Assembly: GCA_030652345.1 (NCBI GenBank)
Contig: JAUSAU010000047.1
Coordinates: 6,293 to 70,292, forward strand
DNA: 64,000 bases
Direction: 5' to 3'
DNA from: Coriobacteriia bacterium
GTDB lineage: Bacteria; Actinomycetota; Coriobacteriia; Anaerosomatales; PALSA-660
Shown: positions 28,228 to 36,520 of the stretch, one piece after another
Layout: every line of letters starts with the position of its first letter
How positions within the stretch are numbered: the stretch's first letter is position 1
Position numbers and translations under genes: made by a program
The notes under the pieces: model-generated
What the model was told of the DNA's origin: nothing
Databases searched by the model: none
The model's input: the letters and a program-made list of their open reading frames with translations, nothing else

Positions 28228-28345
28228 CGGTTCCTCCGAGTCGTCCGGTGAGTGGGCGCGCGCCCGCATCGCGACGATGGTAGCACCGGGAGCTGCGGGC
28301 CCCGGTGCGTGCCGCCTCGACGGGTCACCGGTCGGGCGGCACGAC

Positions 28346-28375
28346 TTGACCGTATGGCATGGCAGTTGTTAGAGT
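28346..28375 (+). promoter_or_regulatory. feoA promoter
   Basis: TTGACC (28346-28351), 18-nt spacer, TAGAGT (28370-28375). Transcription would start around 28382, just before the palindrome at 28391. Confidence 0.6.
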
Positions 28376-28390
28376 GCAGAAAGCCAGAGT

Positions 28391-28406
28391 CTTAGTATGT
28401 ACTAAG
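28391..28406. promoter_or_regulatory. Palindromic operator before feoA
   Basis: CTTAGTATGTACTAAG, a perfect 16-bp inverted repeat (7-nt arms, TG centre). Its TTAG/CTAA ends resemble DtxR/IdeR-family boxes. It sits about 10-25 nt after the predicted start of transcription, where a bound repressor would block feo expression. The regulator gene is not in this window. Confidence 0.65.
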
Positions 28407-28433
28407 GACACGCCGACGAGTCAGGACCCCCGC

Positions 28434-28706
28434 ATGGACCCGGACATGACCGACAGGGTGATCGACAGGTGCACGGACTGCACGCTGGCCGATGCCCGCG
28501 CCGGTCAGCGCTTCCTCGTCACGAGCGTGGATGACGCGCACGCCCGGATCACGGCGCTTCGTTTCGGCATGGCCGAGGGTGCGTGCATACGGTGCGTCAC
28601 GCGCATCCCGGCGGGCCCGATCGTTCTGCGAAGCGGTCGTCAGGAGATCGCAGTGGGGCGTGAGTTGGCCAAGCGGATCGGCGTGCGGCTCGTGCCGGAG
28701 GCCTGA
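28434..28706 (+). CDS. feoA: Ferrous iron transport accessory protein FeoA
   Basis: 90 residues from the ATG at 28434. SH3-like FeoA fold: TLADARAGQRFLVTSV, ALRFGMAEGACIRCV and the C-terminal GRELAKRIGVRL. A short N-terminal extension carries a C-x2-C pair (RCTDCTL). feoB follows after 3 nt. FeoA is a cytoplasmic partner needed for FeoB function. Confidence 0.9.
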   Translation: MDPDMTDRVIDRCTDCTLADARAGQRFLVTSVDDAHARITALRFGMAEGACIRCVTRIPAGPIVLRSGRQEIAVGRELAKRIGVRLVPEA

Positions 28707-28709
28707 CAC

Positions 28710-30569
28710 ATGGCTCACCATCACTCGCCCGCGGCGTCGGTCCTCGGGCTCAGCGCACGCGCGGTCGTCCTGGCCGGCAACCCCAACGTGGGGAAGTCCG
28801 TCGTCTTCAACGCGCTGACCGGCGTCTATGTCGATGTGTCGAACTTCCCGGGCACCACCGTCGAGATCACTCGCGGCCGCCTCGGAGACCTCGACGTGGT
28901 CGACACCCCCGGGATCTACGGGGTCTCCTCGTTCAACGAGGAGGAGACCGTAGCGCGGGACGTGATCCTGTTCGCCGATCGGCTGATCAACGTGGTGGAC
29001 GCCGTGCACCTCGAACGGGACCTCTTCCTCACCCTGCAACTGCTCGACATGGGTCTGCCGATGGTCGTCGCGCTCAACATGGGGGACGAAGCGCGTCGAG
29101 AGGGCGTCGCCGTCGACAGAGACCTGCTCGAGGATCTGCTCGGTGTGCCGGTGGTCGAGACCGTGGCGGTCGACGGCACGGGCGTCGGGGACCTCAAGTC
29201 CGCGCTCGACCGCGCCCGACCGGGGCACGCGGACCCGGAGCTCACCGGTCCGCTCGTGGAGATGGCCGCCCGCGTGGGGAGCCGCGCGGAAGCGCTGCTC
29301 GTCCTCGAGGGCGACGCCGTCGTGGCGGCACGGCACGGGATCGAGCCGGGTGATTCGCGCGACGAGATCTACACGCGACGCCGGCTGCGGGTGAACGATC
29401 TGGTCGGACACGTGGTGAGCGAGGAGACCCGCGGCGCCTCGCTGACCGCGCGGCTCTCCTCGTGGATGATGCAGCCGTTGACCGGGGTGCCGATGCTCGC
29501 CGTGCTCCTGGTCGTCATGTACAAGGTCCTGGGTGAGTTCATCGCGGGCGACGTCGTCGGGTTCACCGAAGGCACGATCATGCAGGGATTCTGGGTCCCG
29601 TTCGCGAGCAGAGCCGTCTCCACCTTCGCCGCCCAGGGCGGCGTCCTGCACACGTTCCTGGCGGGTGAGTTCGGTGTGGTCACCATGACGCCGACCTATC
29701 TGCTCGGTGTCATCCTTCCTCTCGTGACCGGGTTCTACCTGCTGCTCTCACTGCTCGAGGACACCGGCTACCTTCCGCGCATCGCGGCACTGGCCGACAG
29801 GTCGCTGACATCGCTGGGGCTCAACGGTCGCGCGGTCATCCCGCTCATCCTCGGGCTCGGCTGCGTGACGATGGGAACGCTGACCACGCGCATCCTCGGC
29901 AACAAGCGGGAACGGTTCATCGCTACCGCGCTCATGGCGATCGCCGTGCCGTGTTCGGCCCAGATCGCGGTCATAGCGGCGCTGATGACACGCGTCGCAT
30001 GGTACGACTCGCTCGCGTACTTCGGGATCCTCATCGCGATCTTCGTCGCGGTCGGCACCGTGCTCAACCGGCTTGCACCCGGCACCTCGACCGACCTGCT
30101 CATCGACCTGCCGCCCCTTCGCCTGCCGCGCCTCGACAACGTCGTGCGCAAGTCGTTCGTGAAGGTGTGGCACTTCATGAAGGAGGTGGCGGTCTTCTTC
30201 CTGGTCGGCGCCGTGCTGATCTCGACGCTGGACGTGACCGGTGCGCTGACGTGGATCCAGCAGGTCGCGCGCCCCCTCACCGTCGGCTGGCTCGGGTTGC
30301 CGCCGGAGGCCGCCACCGCGTTCGTCATGGGATTCGTCCGCCGGGACTTCGGCGCGGCGGGCTTCTTCAAGATGCACCTCACCGACACGCAGTTGCTCGT
30401 GGCGATGGTGACCATCACGCTGTTCGTACCGTGCATCGCGAGCGTGATGGTGATCCTGAAGGAGCGCGGCTGGCGCTACCTCGCCGGGCTCACGGTCGGG
30501 TCGGTCGGCCTGGCGTTCCTGCTCGGCGGCATCGTCTCCCGCGTCGCGGCGCTGTTCGGAGGTGTGTGA
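28710..30569 (+). CDS. feoB: Ferrous iron transporter FeoB
   Basis: 619 residues. The N-terminal GTPase has G1 GNPNVGKS (about 23-30), G2 FPGTT, G3 DTPGIY and G4 as NMGD. A helical spacer follows, then the polytopic membrane domain with two gate motifs (LILGLGCVTMGTLTTR and a second half around FVMGFVRRDFGAAGFF and FVPCIASVMV). It imports Fe(II) under anoxic conditions. It is shorter than the E. coli protein but usual for the compact Gram-positive form. One base overlaps the next gene. Confidence 0.95.
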   Translation: MAHHHSPAASVLGLSARAVVLAGNPNVGKSVVFNALTGVYVDVSNFPGTTVEITRGRLGDLDVVDTPGIYGVSSFNEEETVARDVILFADRLINVVDAVHLERDLFLTLQLLDMGLPMVVALNMGDEARREGVAVDRDLLEDLLGVPVVETVAVDGTGVGDLKSALDRARPGHADPELTGPLVEMAARVGSRAEALLVLEGDAVVAARHGIEPGDSRDEIYTRRRLRVNDLVGHVVSEETRGASLTARLSSWMMQPLTGVPMLAVLLVVMYKVLGEFIAGDVVGFTEGTIMQGFWVPFASRAVSTFAAQGGVLHTFLAGEFGVVTMTPTYLLGVILPLVTGFYLLLSLLEDTGYLPRIAALADRSLTSLGLNGRAVIPLILGLGCVTMGTLTTRILGNKRERFIATALMAIAVPCSAQIAVIAALMTRVAWYDSLAYFGILIAIFVAVGTVLNRLAPGTSTDLLIDLPPLRLPRLDNVVRKSFVKVWHFMKEVAVFFLVGAVLISTLDVTGALTWIQQVARPLTVGWLGLPPEAATAFVMGFVRRDFGAAGFFKMHLTDTQLLVAMVTITLFVPCIASVMVILKERGWRYLAGLTVGSVGLAFLLGGIVSRVAALFGGV

Positions 30570-30784
30570 TGGCCATCCACGAGAGGCATGAGGGGATCGA
30601 TCGCACGGTCCTGGACGAGGATGTCTGGGCCGAGGAGCCGATCGTCGCGAGCTGCCCGGTCTGCGGCATGGGTGTCGTCCGGGGCACGATCAGGTGCCCG
30701 CGCTGCAACGCCCTGCTGGTCGTTGCCTGCTCCGGCGTCTGCGGCGCGTGCGTCTCGCGAACGTGCGCCCGGACCAGGAGCTAG
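30569..30784 (+). CDS. Small eight-cysteine zinc-ribbon-like protein at the feoC position
   Basis: 71 residues, with a start overlapping the feoB stop (TGATG). The first 28 residues are charged. Then come CPVC (29-32) and CPRC (43-46), a zinc-ribbon spacing, followed by four more Cys in CSGVCGACVSRTC. No membrane segment and no FeoC-like winged helix. The location suggests a regulator or Fe-S/metal sensor of FeoB. The stop overlaps that of the convergent sdaAB in a CTAG tetranucleotide. Family not recognised. Confidence 0.8.
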   Translation: MAIHERHEGIDRTVLDEDVWAEEPIVASCPVCGMGVVRGTIRCPRCNALLVVACSGVCGACVSRTCARTRS

Positions 30785-31452
30785 ACCGCGGGGACCGTCC
30801 TCACCTTCGTGACGCCCCCGGCTCCACCGACGTCTGTCGCCACCGCGGTGGTGACGGGTTGGTCGGTCTCGATGACCATGAGCGCCCGCGCACCGCGCAT
30901 CTCGCGAGAGACCTCCATGCTCGCGATGTTCACGGCATGTCCCGCGAGCAGCGCGGTCACAGCGGCGACCACCCCGGGGCGGTCGGTGTGCTCGACGACG
31001 AGCACCGGCAGTTCGCCGGTGATCGAGACGTCGAAGTCGTCGATCCCGGTCACGATCACGTCGGCGCCGCCGACCGACGAGCCCTGCACCCTTCCCTGTC
31101 GTCCGTCGGCCGCGGTCAGCGCGATCGAAGCGGTGTTGGGGTGGACCTCGCCGAGATCCGCCGCGGCGAAGGTGACGGTGAGTCCTGCGGCGGCCGCTTC
31201 ACCGGTGGCTGTGCGGATGCGCTCGTCGTCCGGCGCGAATCCGAGCAGCCCCGCGATCAGCGCAAGGTCGGTACCGTGGCCGCGCCCCGTCGACGCGAAG
31301 GAGCCGTGCAGTGTCACGTCGGCACGCACCGGTGCCTCGCCGAAGACGGCCCTGGCGAGGTTGCCGAGCCGGACCGCTCCCGCGGTGTGGCTTGAGCTGG
31401 GACCGATCATGACCGGTCCGATGACCTCGAACACGCTGCGAACGCGGGCCAC
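30781..31452 (-). CDS. sdaAB: L-serine dehydratase, Fe-S dependent, beta subunit
   Basis: 223 residues from the GTG at 31452, with AAGGGG 8 nt upstream; a longer ATG frame adds non-conserved residues. Beta-subunit hallmarks are SVFEVIGPVMIGPSSSHTAG and HGSFASTGRGHGTD. A C-terminal ACT domain (about 150-223, LVVEHTDRPGVVAAVTALL) suggests amino-acid feedback or assembly. Works with sdaAA. Both are on the minus strand but separated by the feo operon. Confidence 0.93.
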   Translation of the reverse strand: MARVRSVFEVIGPVMIGPSSSHTAGAVRLGNLARAVFGEAPVRADVTLHGSFASTGRGHGTDLALIAGLLGFAPDDERIRTATGEAAAAGLTVTFAAADLGEVHPNTASIALTAADGRQGRVQGSSVGGADVIVTGIDDFDVSITGELPVLVVEHTDRPGVVAAVTALLAGHAVNIASMEVSREMRGARALMVIETDQPVTTAVATDVGGAGGVTKVRTVPAV

Positions 31453-31621
31453 GTCTACGCCCCCTTCGGCACGGTAGTTGCGAACCATCCGTGCACAGAG
31501 TCCGTCTGAGTGGTCGAGTGTAGCGCCGACGGCGCTGTACGGCACGCGGGCCACCGTATATTCTAAGCGCTGCGCTCATGGCGCCCTGTTCAGGCAAGCA
31601 ACACGAAGGGACCGTACGAAG

Positions 31622-32167
31622 ATGTCGCAGAATCCGTCCGATACCAACCGCACACTCCTGTACCTCCTCGGAGTCGTGGTCGTCCTCCTCGTCGTCATCG
31701 TGGCTCTGGTGTTCACCCGCACCCAGACCCCGGGCACGAACGTGGCGTCCACCCCGAGCCCGTCCCAGACGGCGCCGCAGTCCGGGACGCAGATGCCGGG
31801 TGTCGCTCCGTCCACCGGCGCATTCGACGTGAAGACCGCCACCAAGGTGCCGTCGGGTACGGACCCGAAGGTCTACGTCACCACGTACTACCAGTCGATC
31901 CTGGACAAGAAGTGGGAGACCGCCTTCAAGATGCAGCCGGCTGCCAGCCAGGCGAACGGCACCGCCAAGGACTTCGAGCAGACGCAGATCTCGTACGGCA
32001 TGAAGTCGTTCAAGGTCCTGTCCTCGACCGCCCAGGGCGATACGGCCGTCGTGACCGTCCAGCAGGACCTCGGCACCAACGGTGTCTGGGGCGCCACGTG
32101 GACGTTCGTGAAGAACGGCTCGGACTGGGTCGTCAAGGAGCGCAAGGTCAGCATGGGCGGCAGCTAG
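31622..32167 (+). CDS. Membrane-anchored extracytoplasmic protein, unknown
   Basis: 181 residues from the ATG at 31622. One N-terminal membrane segment (about 11-32, LLYLLGVVVVLLVVIVALVF), then a Pro/Ser/Thr/Gln-rich linker, then a folded domain of about 110 residues with alternating strands at the end (TAVVTVQQDLG, ATWTFVKNGSDWVVKERKV). The domain looks like an NTF2/DUF4878-type lipoprotein domain but lacks a lipobox Cys. A strong hairpin terminator follows. No functional context. Confidence 0.75.
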   Translation: MSQNPSDTNRTLLYLLGVVVVLLVVIVALVFTRTQTPGTNVASTPSPSQTAPQSGTQMPGVAPSTGAFDVKTATKVPSGTDPKVYVTTYYQSILDKKWETAFKMQPAASQANGTAKDFEQTQISYGMKSFKVLSSTAQGDTAVVTVQQDLGTNGVWGATWTFVKNGSDWVVKERKVSMGGS

Positions 32168-32194
32168 GCCGCACGAGATCCACTGATCCGATCC

Positions 32195-32226
32195 GGAGCC
32201 CCGGCACCACTCGGTGTCGGGGCTCC
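32195..32226 (+). terminator. Terminator after the 31622 gene
   Basis: A 14-bp stem with one G-T wobble (32195-32208 with 32213-32226) and an ACTC loop, 27 nt after the stop. It ends 16 nt before the dinG start, so it insulates dinG. Confidence 0.7.
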
Positions 32227-32242
32227 GTGCTATCGTCGGCGC

Positions 32243-35230
32243 ATGGCCCCGAAGACCGCAGGCGTGCCCCCCGCCCTCGCTCGATTCGTCGCGCCGGGCA
32301 CCGATGCAGAGGTGGCCGCGCGCTACGCTACGCTGCCCGCCATCGCCGCGGAACAGTCGTGGGGGATCGAGGACGAGATCGCGTTCCTCGATGTGGAGAC
32401 CACCGGATTCGACCCGGGCAGGGACCGCATCATCGAGGTCGCCGTCCTCGTCGCGCGCGGGCCGGAGGTCGTGGCGCGCTACTCATCGCTGGTCGATCCC
32501 GGACGGGCGATCCCGCGCGAGACCACACAGCTCACCGGCATCGATGACGCGATGCTCGTCGGCGCGCCTTCGATGGACGCCGTCATGCGTGAGGTCGCGG
32601 CCGTCGTCGGTGCTCGCGACATCGCTGCCCATCACGCCTCGTTCGATCGTGCGTTCATCCTCGAGGCCGCGAACCGGGCCGGTGTCGCGCTTCCGGGGAG
32701 GTGGCTCGACTCACTCGAACTGGCTCGCATCGCTCTGCCGCGCCTGCGCAGCCACCGCCTCCGCGACCTCGCGGAGGCGTTCGGGCTCGACATACCGTCG
32801 CACCGCGCGGAGGGCGACACGGAGGCGCTGTTCCGTGTCTGGCGCATCGCCCTCGCGGGGCTGGCGGACCTTCCCCTCGAGGTGCTCAAGGGCGCGGCGG
32901 GGTTCTCTCCGGCGACGGCATGGACACTTCGCGAGACACTCGCTCATGCCGCCGCGCGCGGGGCGTCGCGATCCCTCGACCTCAAACTCCTGCGGGCGGA
33001 CGCGACGCGCGGCCACCACCTCCCCGGACTGGCGGATGCGGAAGAGCGTGAGCTCGTCTGCCCCGAGCCGGATGAGGTGCTGGCCGAGTTCGGCGCCGAC
33101 GGTGCCGTCGGCCGGATGTATGCCGGATTCGAGGCTCGCGCGGAGCAGCGGATGATGGCGCAGGCGGTCCTCCGCTCGTTCTCCGACCGAACGCACCTCG
33201 CGGTCGAGGCGGGCACCGGTGTAGGGAAGTCGGTGGCCTACCTCGTCCCGGCCGCGACCTTCGCCTTGCGCAACTGTCTCGGGGTCGGTGTCGCGACGAA
33301 GACGAACACCCTGATGGACCAGCTCGTCCACGGCGAACTGCCGCGGCTCGCCGCGGAACTCGACGGCAAGCTCACCTACGTGGCGCTCAAGGGCTACGAG
33401 CACTACCCGTGTCTCCGCAAGCTCGACCGCATGCTCGCCGCCGACGGCTCGGCCGTCGACGAGGTCGCCAACCTTGCGGCGCTCGTCGCGTGGGTGGCGC
33501 AATCGTCCTGGGGCGATCTCGATGCGGTCAACCTGCACTGGACCGGGGACTCGAAGCGTCAGGTCGCCTGCTCCGTGGAGGACTGCACGCACAAGCGGTG
33601 CCGGTACTTCCCCAACCTGTGCTATCTGCACGGGGTCAGGCGGCGCGCCGGATCGGCGCATATCGTCGTCACGAACCACGCGTTGCTCTTCCGGGACCGG
33701 GCAGCCGCCGGCGCCATCCTTCCGCCGCTGCGCTACTGGATCATCGATGAGGCACATGCCGCGGAGAGCGAGGCGCGCAAGCAGCTCTCCCTGTCGGCGG
33801 ATCACCGCACCTTGTTCGCCCTGCTCACCGCGCTGCACGCCGAGGGCCGCGGCGGCGCCGTCGATGCCGTGCGCGCGCGTGCGCGTACGAGCGCGGTCAA
33901 GCACGGGCACGAGGAGCTGGCCGCGCGCGTGGAGCGCATCGCGACCGGGATGCGCGCCGACGTGGCGACGGCCTCGACCATCGCCGGGTCGTTCTTCGAC
34001 TTCCTCAAGGACCTTGGCGGCGAGGACGACGGCTATGACAGCGCCGAGCTCCGCGTGACGGACGAACTCCGCGGGCGCAGTCAGTGGACGATCGCCGCCG
34101 GCGTCGGGCACTCGCTCGCTCGCCGGCTCGAGGCGATCGTGAAGTCAGGGCGGGAGCTGCTGACGGCGCTCGAGGAGGCGGGGGAGGAGTTCGTCGACGC
34201 TCGCGCCGACCTCGCTGGCCTGCTCTCCCGCTTGCGCGACCAGCTCGACGCGCTCGAGCAGGTCCTCGACGGTGCCGACGGCTCGTTCGTCTACAGCGTG
34301 CGGGTGTCGAAGCGTCGTGACGATCGACGCGATGCCGTGTCCGCGGCGATGCTCGACGTCGGCGAGGCGCTGCTCGAGCGCTTCTACCCGGAGGTGCACT
34401 CGATCGTCTACACGTCGGCCACCATCGCGACCGGCGACGATTTCGGGCACTTCGCGCGCACCGTCGGCCTCGACCGGCTGCCGCCGGACGCATGGGACTC
34501 GCTGCGCCTGGACTCGAGTTACGACTTCGATCGGCAGATGGCCGTCTTCATCCCCTCAGACATCCCGGAGCCGCAGGGAGCACGCCATCTTGCGGCTCTG
34601 GAGCGGTTGCTTCTCGATGTCCACACGGCCATGGGCGGCAGCGTACTCACGCTCTTCACGAGCAAGCGGGAGATGGAGGCGCTCTACGATCGCCTCGCAG
34701 GCCCCCTGGAGGAGCGGGGCATCCGTCTCCTGCTGCAGGGGCGCGGCGTCTCGAACAAGCGGGTCCGGGATGAGTTCCTCGCCGACGAGCGTCTGTCGCT
34801 GTTCGCGACGAAGTCGTTCTGGGAGGGGTTCGACGCGAAGGGCGACACGCTGCGCTGTGTCGTGATCGCGCGGCTCCCGTTCGGCCGGGTCCGCGACCCG
34901 CTCTATGAGGAGCGTCAGCAGCGCTACGGACGCAAAGCCTGGAACGACTTCTACCTGCCCGAGGCGGTGCTCGAACTGAAGCAGGCCGCCGGCCGGCTCG
35001 TGCGGTCCTCGACGGACGAGGGGTGCGTCATCGTCGCCGACGGCAGGTTGACGAGCGGCAAGGGATACGCGCGGCACTTCCTCGAGGCGCTCCCCGTGCG
35101 CGATATCGAGGTCACGTCGACCGAGGAGTTGGTCTGTCGTGTCTCCGCGCGCTTCGGGAGGTCGGCGCTCGCGGCCGGGGAGGCCCGGGTGCCCGGAGAT
35201 ACGGACGCGCCGGACGGGGCGCCCTTCTAG
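32243..35230 (+). CDS. dinG: DinG-family helicase with N-terminal DnaQ-like exonuclease
   Basis: 995 residues. The N-terminal DEDDh 3'-5' exonuclease (about 45-200) has FLDVETTGFDPGRD, HHASFDRAF and HRAEGDTEA. The XPD/DinG helicase follows, with Walker A EAGTGVGKSVAYL (about 320-332) and DEAH (about 500). A four-Cys Fe-S domain lies between (YPCLRK about 390, then ACSVEDC, RC and NLC about 441-460). The C-terminal motifs ATKSFWEGFD and QAAGRLVRSS are intact. It resolves unusual DNA or R-loop structures. It is convergent with the PafBC cluster. No strong Shine-Dalgarno is seen. Confidence 0.92.
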   Translation: MAPKTAGVPPALARFVAPGTDAEVAARYATLPAIAAEQSWGIEDEIAFLDVETTGFDPGRDRIIEVAVLVARGPEVVARYSSLVDPGRAIPRETTQLTGIDDAMLVGAPSMDAVMREVAAVVGARDIAAHHASFDRAFILEAANRAGVALPGRWLDSLELARIALPRLRSHRLRDLAEAFGLDIPSHRAEGDTEALFRVWRIALAGLADLPLEVLKGAAGFSPATAWTLRETLAHAAARGASRSLDLKLLRADATRGHHLPGLADAEERELVCPEPDEVLAEFGADGAVGRMYAGFEARAEQRMMAQAVLRSFSDRTHLAVEAGTGVGKSVAYLVPAATFALRNCLGVGVATKTNTLMDQLVHGELPRLAAELDGKLTYVALKGYEHYPCLRKLDRMLAADGSAVDEVANLAALVAWVAQSSWGDLDAVNLHWTGDSKRQVACSVEDCTHKRCRYFPNLCYLHGVRRRAGSAHIVVTNHALLFRDRAAAGAILPPLRYWIIDEAHAAESEARKQLSLSADHRTLFALLTALHAEGRGGAVDAVRARARTSAVKHGHEELAARVERIATGMRADVATASTIAGSFFDFLKDLGGEDDGYDSAELRVTDELRGRSQWTIAAGVGHSLARRLEAIVKSGRELLTALEEAGEEFVDARADLAGLLSRLRDQLDALEQVLDGADGSFVYSVRVSKRRDDRRDAVSAAMLDVGEALLERFYPEVHSIVYTSATIATGDDFGHFARTVGLDRLPPDAWDSLRLDSSYDFDRQMAVFIPSDIPEPQGARHLAALERLLLDVHTAMGGSVLTLFTSKREMEALYDRLAGPLEERGIRLLLQGRGVSNKRVRDEFLADERLSLFATKSFWEGFDAKGDTLRCVVIARLPFGRVRDPLYEERQQRYGRKAWNDFYLPEAVLELKQAAGRLVRSSTDEGCVIVADGRLTSGKGYARHFLEALPVRDIEVTSTEELVCRVSARFGRSALAAGEARVPGDTDAPDGAPF

Positions 35231-35544
35231 CAGGTCGACGCGTCGGAGTCTTCCATCCGAAGCAGGTCCTGCGCGATGCGCCGATGACCGCGCTCGCAGT
35301 GCGAACAGACCGCGAACAGGGCGTGGCGCGTGATGGTCTTCCCCGCGGCGGAGTGGATCGCGAGTCGGCGGCGATCCTCCCCGCGCAGCAGTTCGTCGCA
35401 GCAGGCGTCGCAGACGAGGAAGTCGGCCGCCGTACACCACTCGTGACCGGTGTGCAGGTCGGTCGAGCCGCACAGGACACAGTGGGGCGCGCCGTCGTAA
35501 CGCGGCGGCCTCGGGACGTGCGGCATGCTGTCTGTCTCGGCCAT
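35227..35544 (-). CDS. Cysteine-rich protein after pafC
   Basis: 105 residues from the ATG at 35544 (GGAGA upstream). It has 10 Cys arranged as CVLC, a lone WC, CDACC, CSHC and a final Cys, with several His nearby (HTGHEWC, HCERGHRR). This looks like one or two treble-clef/zinc-ribbon folds. It starts 34 nt after the pafC stop, so it is probably the third gene of a pafB-pafC operon. Its stop overlaps the dinG stop in CTAG. Family not recognised. Confidence 0.75.
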   Translation of the reverse strand: MAETDSMPHVPRPPRYDGAPHCVLCGSTDLHTGHEWCTAADFLVCDACCDELLRGEDRRRLAIHSAAGKTITRHALFAVCSHCERGHRRIAQDLLRMEDSDASTC

Positions 35545-35578
35545 GGTCTCCGGTCTCATCGGTCGCTCAAAGGCGACG

Positions 35579-36520
35579 TCATTCCACGCTGAGCAGACTC
35601 CGTGCCGTCTCGGCGACGGCGCGGCGGACCTCGGCGGGCTCGAGCACTTCCGCCTCCCCGAGACGGGCGGCCACCCGACGCGCGATCCAGGAGGTCCCCG
35701 CGTACGGCACCTCGGCGATCACGGTGCCGTCGTCGCGATGCTCGAACGTTGCACCCGGCCATTCGCGCTCATTGAGGTCAGGGTCCGCGGACGAGAAACG
35801 CACGATCGCCCTGGGCATCGCCGCGAGGTCGGGCAGGGGGTCCGGCGAGTCGGGGAGTCCTTCGGGCCGCTCGAAGCCGTCCGGGGTCATCTTGACGCCG
35901 GTGATCCGGTCCACGCGGAAGGTCCGCTCCTCTCCCGCGTCCTCGCAGAAGGCGAGGAGATACCACGTGCCGCGCCACACGAAGAGCGCGTAGGGGTGGA
36001 TCGTCCGGGCACTCTCCCGGCCCCGGTCAGCTGAGTAGTACGAGATCCGAACCGCCCGCCGCGCCATGGCGGCAGCCGAGAGGGCCGCGACGATCTCCGC
36101 ATGGCCGCCTCGGGCGGTCGCGGACCTGACGGTGCGCGCCAGCTCCTCGAGATCAGGTTCGCGGGTCGCCAGACGCGCCAGGCGCGACGGGAGGGGGTCA
36201 CCCGGATCGATCCCGACGGATTCGAGGGCGGTAGCGAGGGCACGTGCCTCGTCGGCGGTCAGCCGGACGGGGCGCTCGAGGGCGGGCAGCGCCATGAAGA
36301 CCTCGGCGGAGTCGCCGTCGACGTAGACGCCGACGCACTCGTCGGGCCCGCGCTCGCCACTGCCGCAGACCGACAGCGTCGTGAGATCCGCGACGACCGT
36401 GGCTTCATCGGAACCCGTGGCGCGGGCGAGTTCGGTGATCGGTATCGTGCGGCGTTCGCTCAGGTAGGGGAGCAGCGCGAGCAGTCTGCGCGCCCGGTCG
36501 GTCGCGTTGGGCCTAGCCAT
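35579..36520 (-). CDS. pafC: WYL-domain transcriptional regulator PafC
   Basis: 313 residues. N-terminal winged helix (ARRLLALLPYLSERRTIPITELARATGSD), then the WYL domain (RISYYSADRGRESARTIHPY and GTWYLLAFCEDAGEERTFRVDRI) and a C-terminal WCX extension. PafB and PafC form a heteromeric activator of the RecA/LexA-independent DNA-damage response in mycobacteria. An 8-nt overlap with pafB supports a partner role. No proteasome genes are nearby in this window. Confidence 0.88.
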   Translation of the reverse strand: MARPNATDRARRLLALLPYLSERRTIPITELARATGSDEATVVADLTTLSVCGSGERGPDECVGVYVDGDSAEVFMALPALERPVRLTADEARALATALESVGIDPGDPLPSRLARLATREPDLEELARTVRSATARGGHAEIVAALSAAAMARRAVRISYYSADRGRESARTIHPYALFVWRGTWYLLAFCEDAGEERTFRVDRITGVKMTPDGFERPEGLPDSPDPLPDLAAMPRAIVRFSSADPDLNEREWPGATFEHRDDGTVIAEVPYAGTSWIARRVAARLGEAEVLEPAEVRRAVAETARSLLSVE

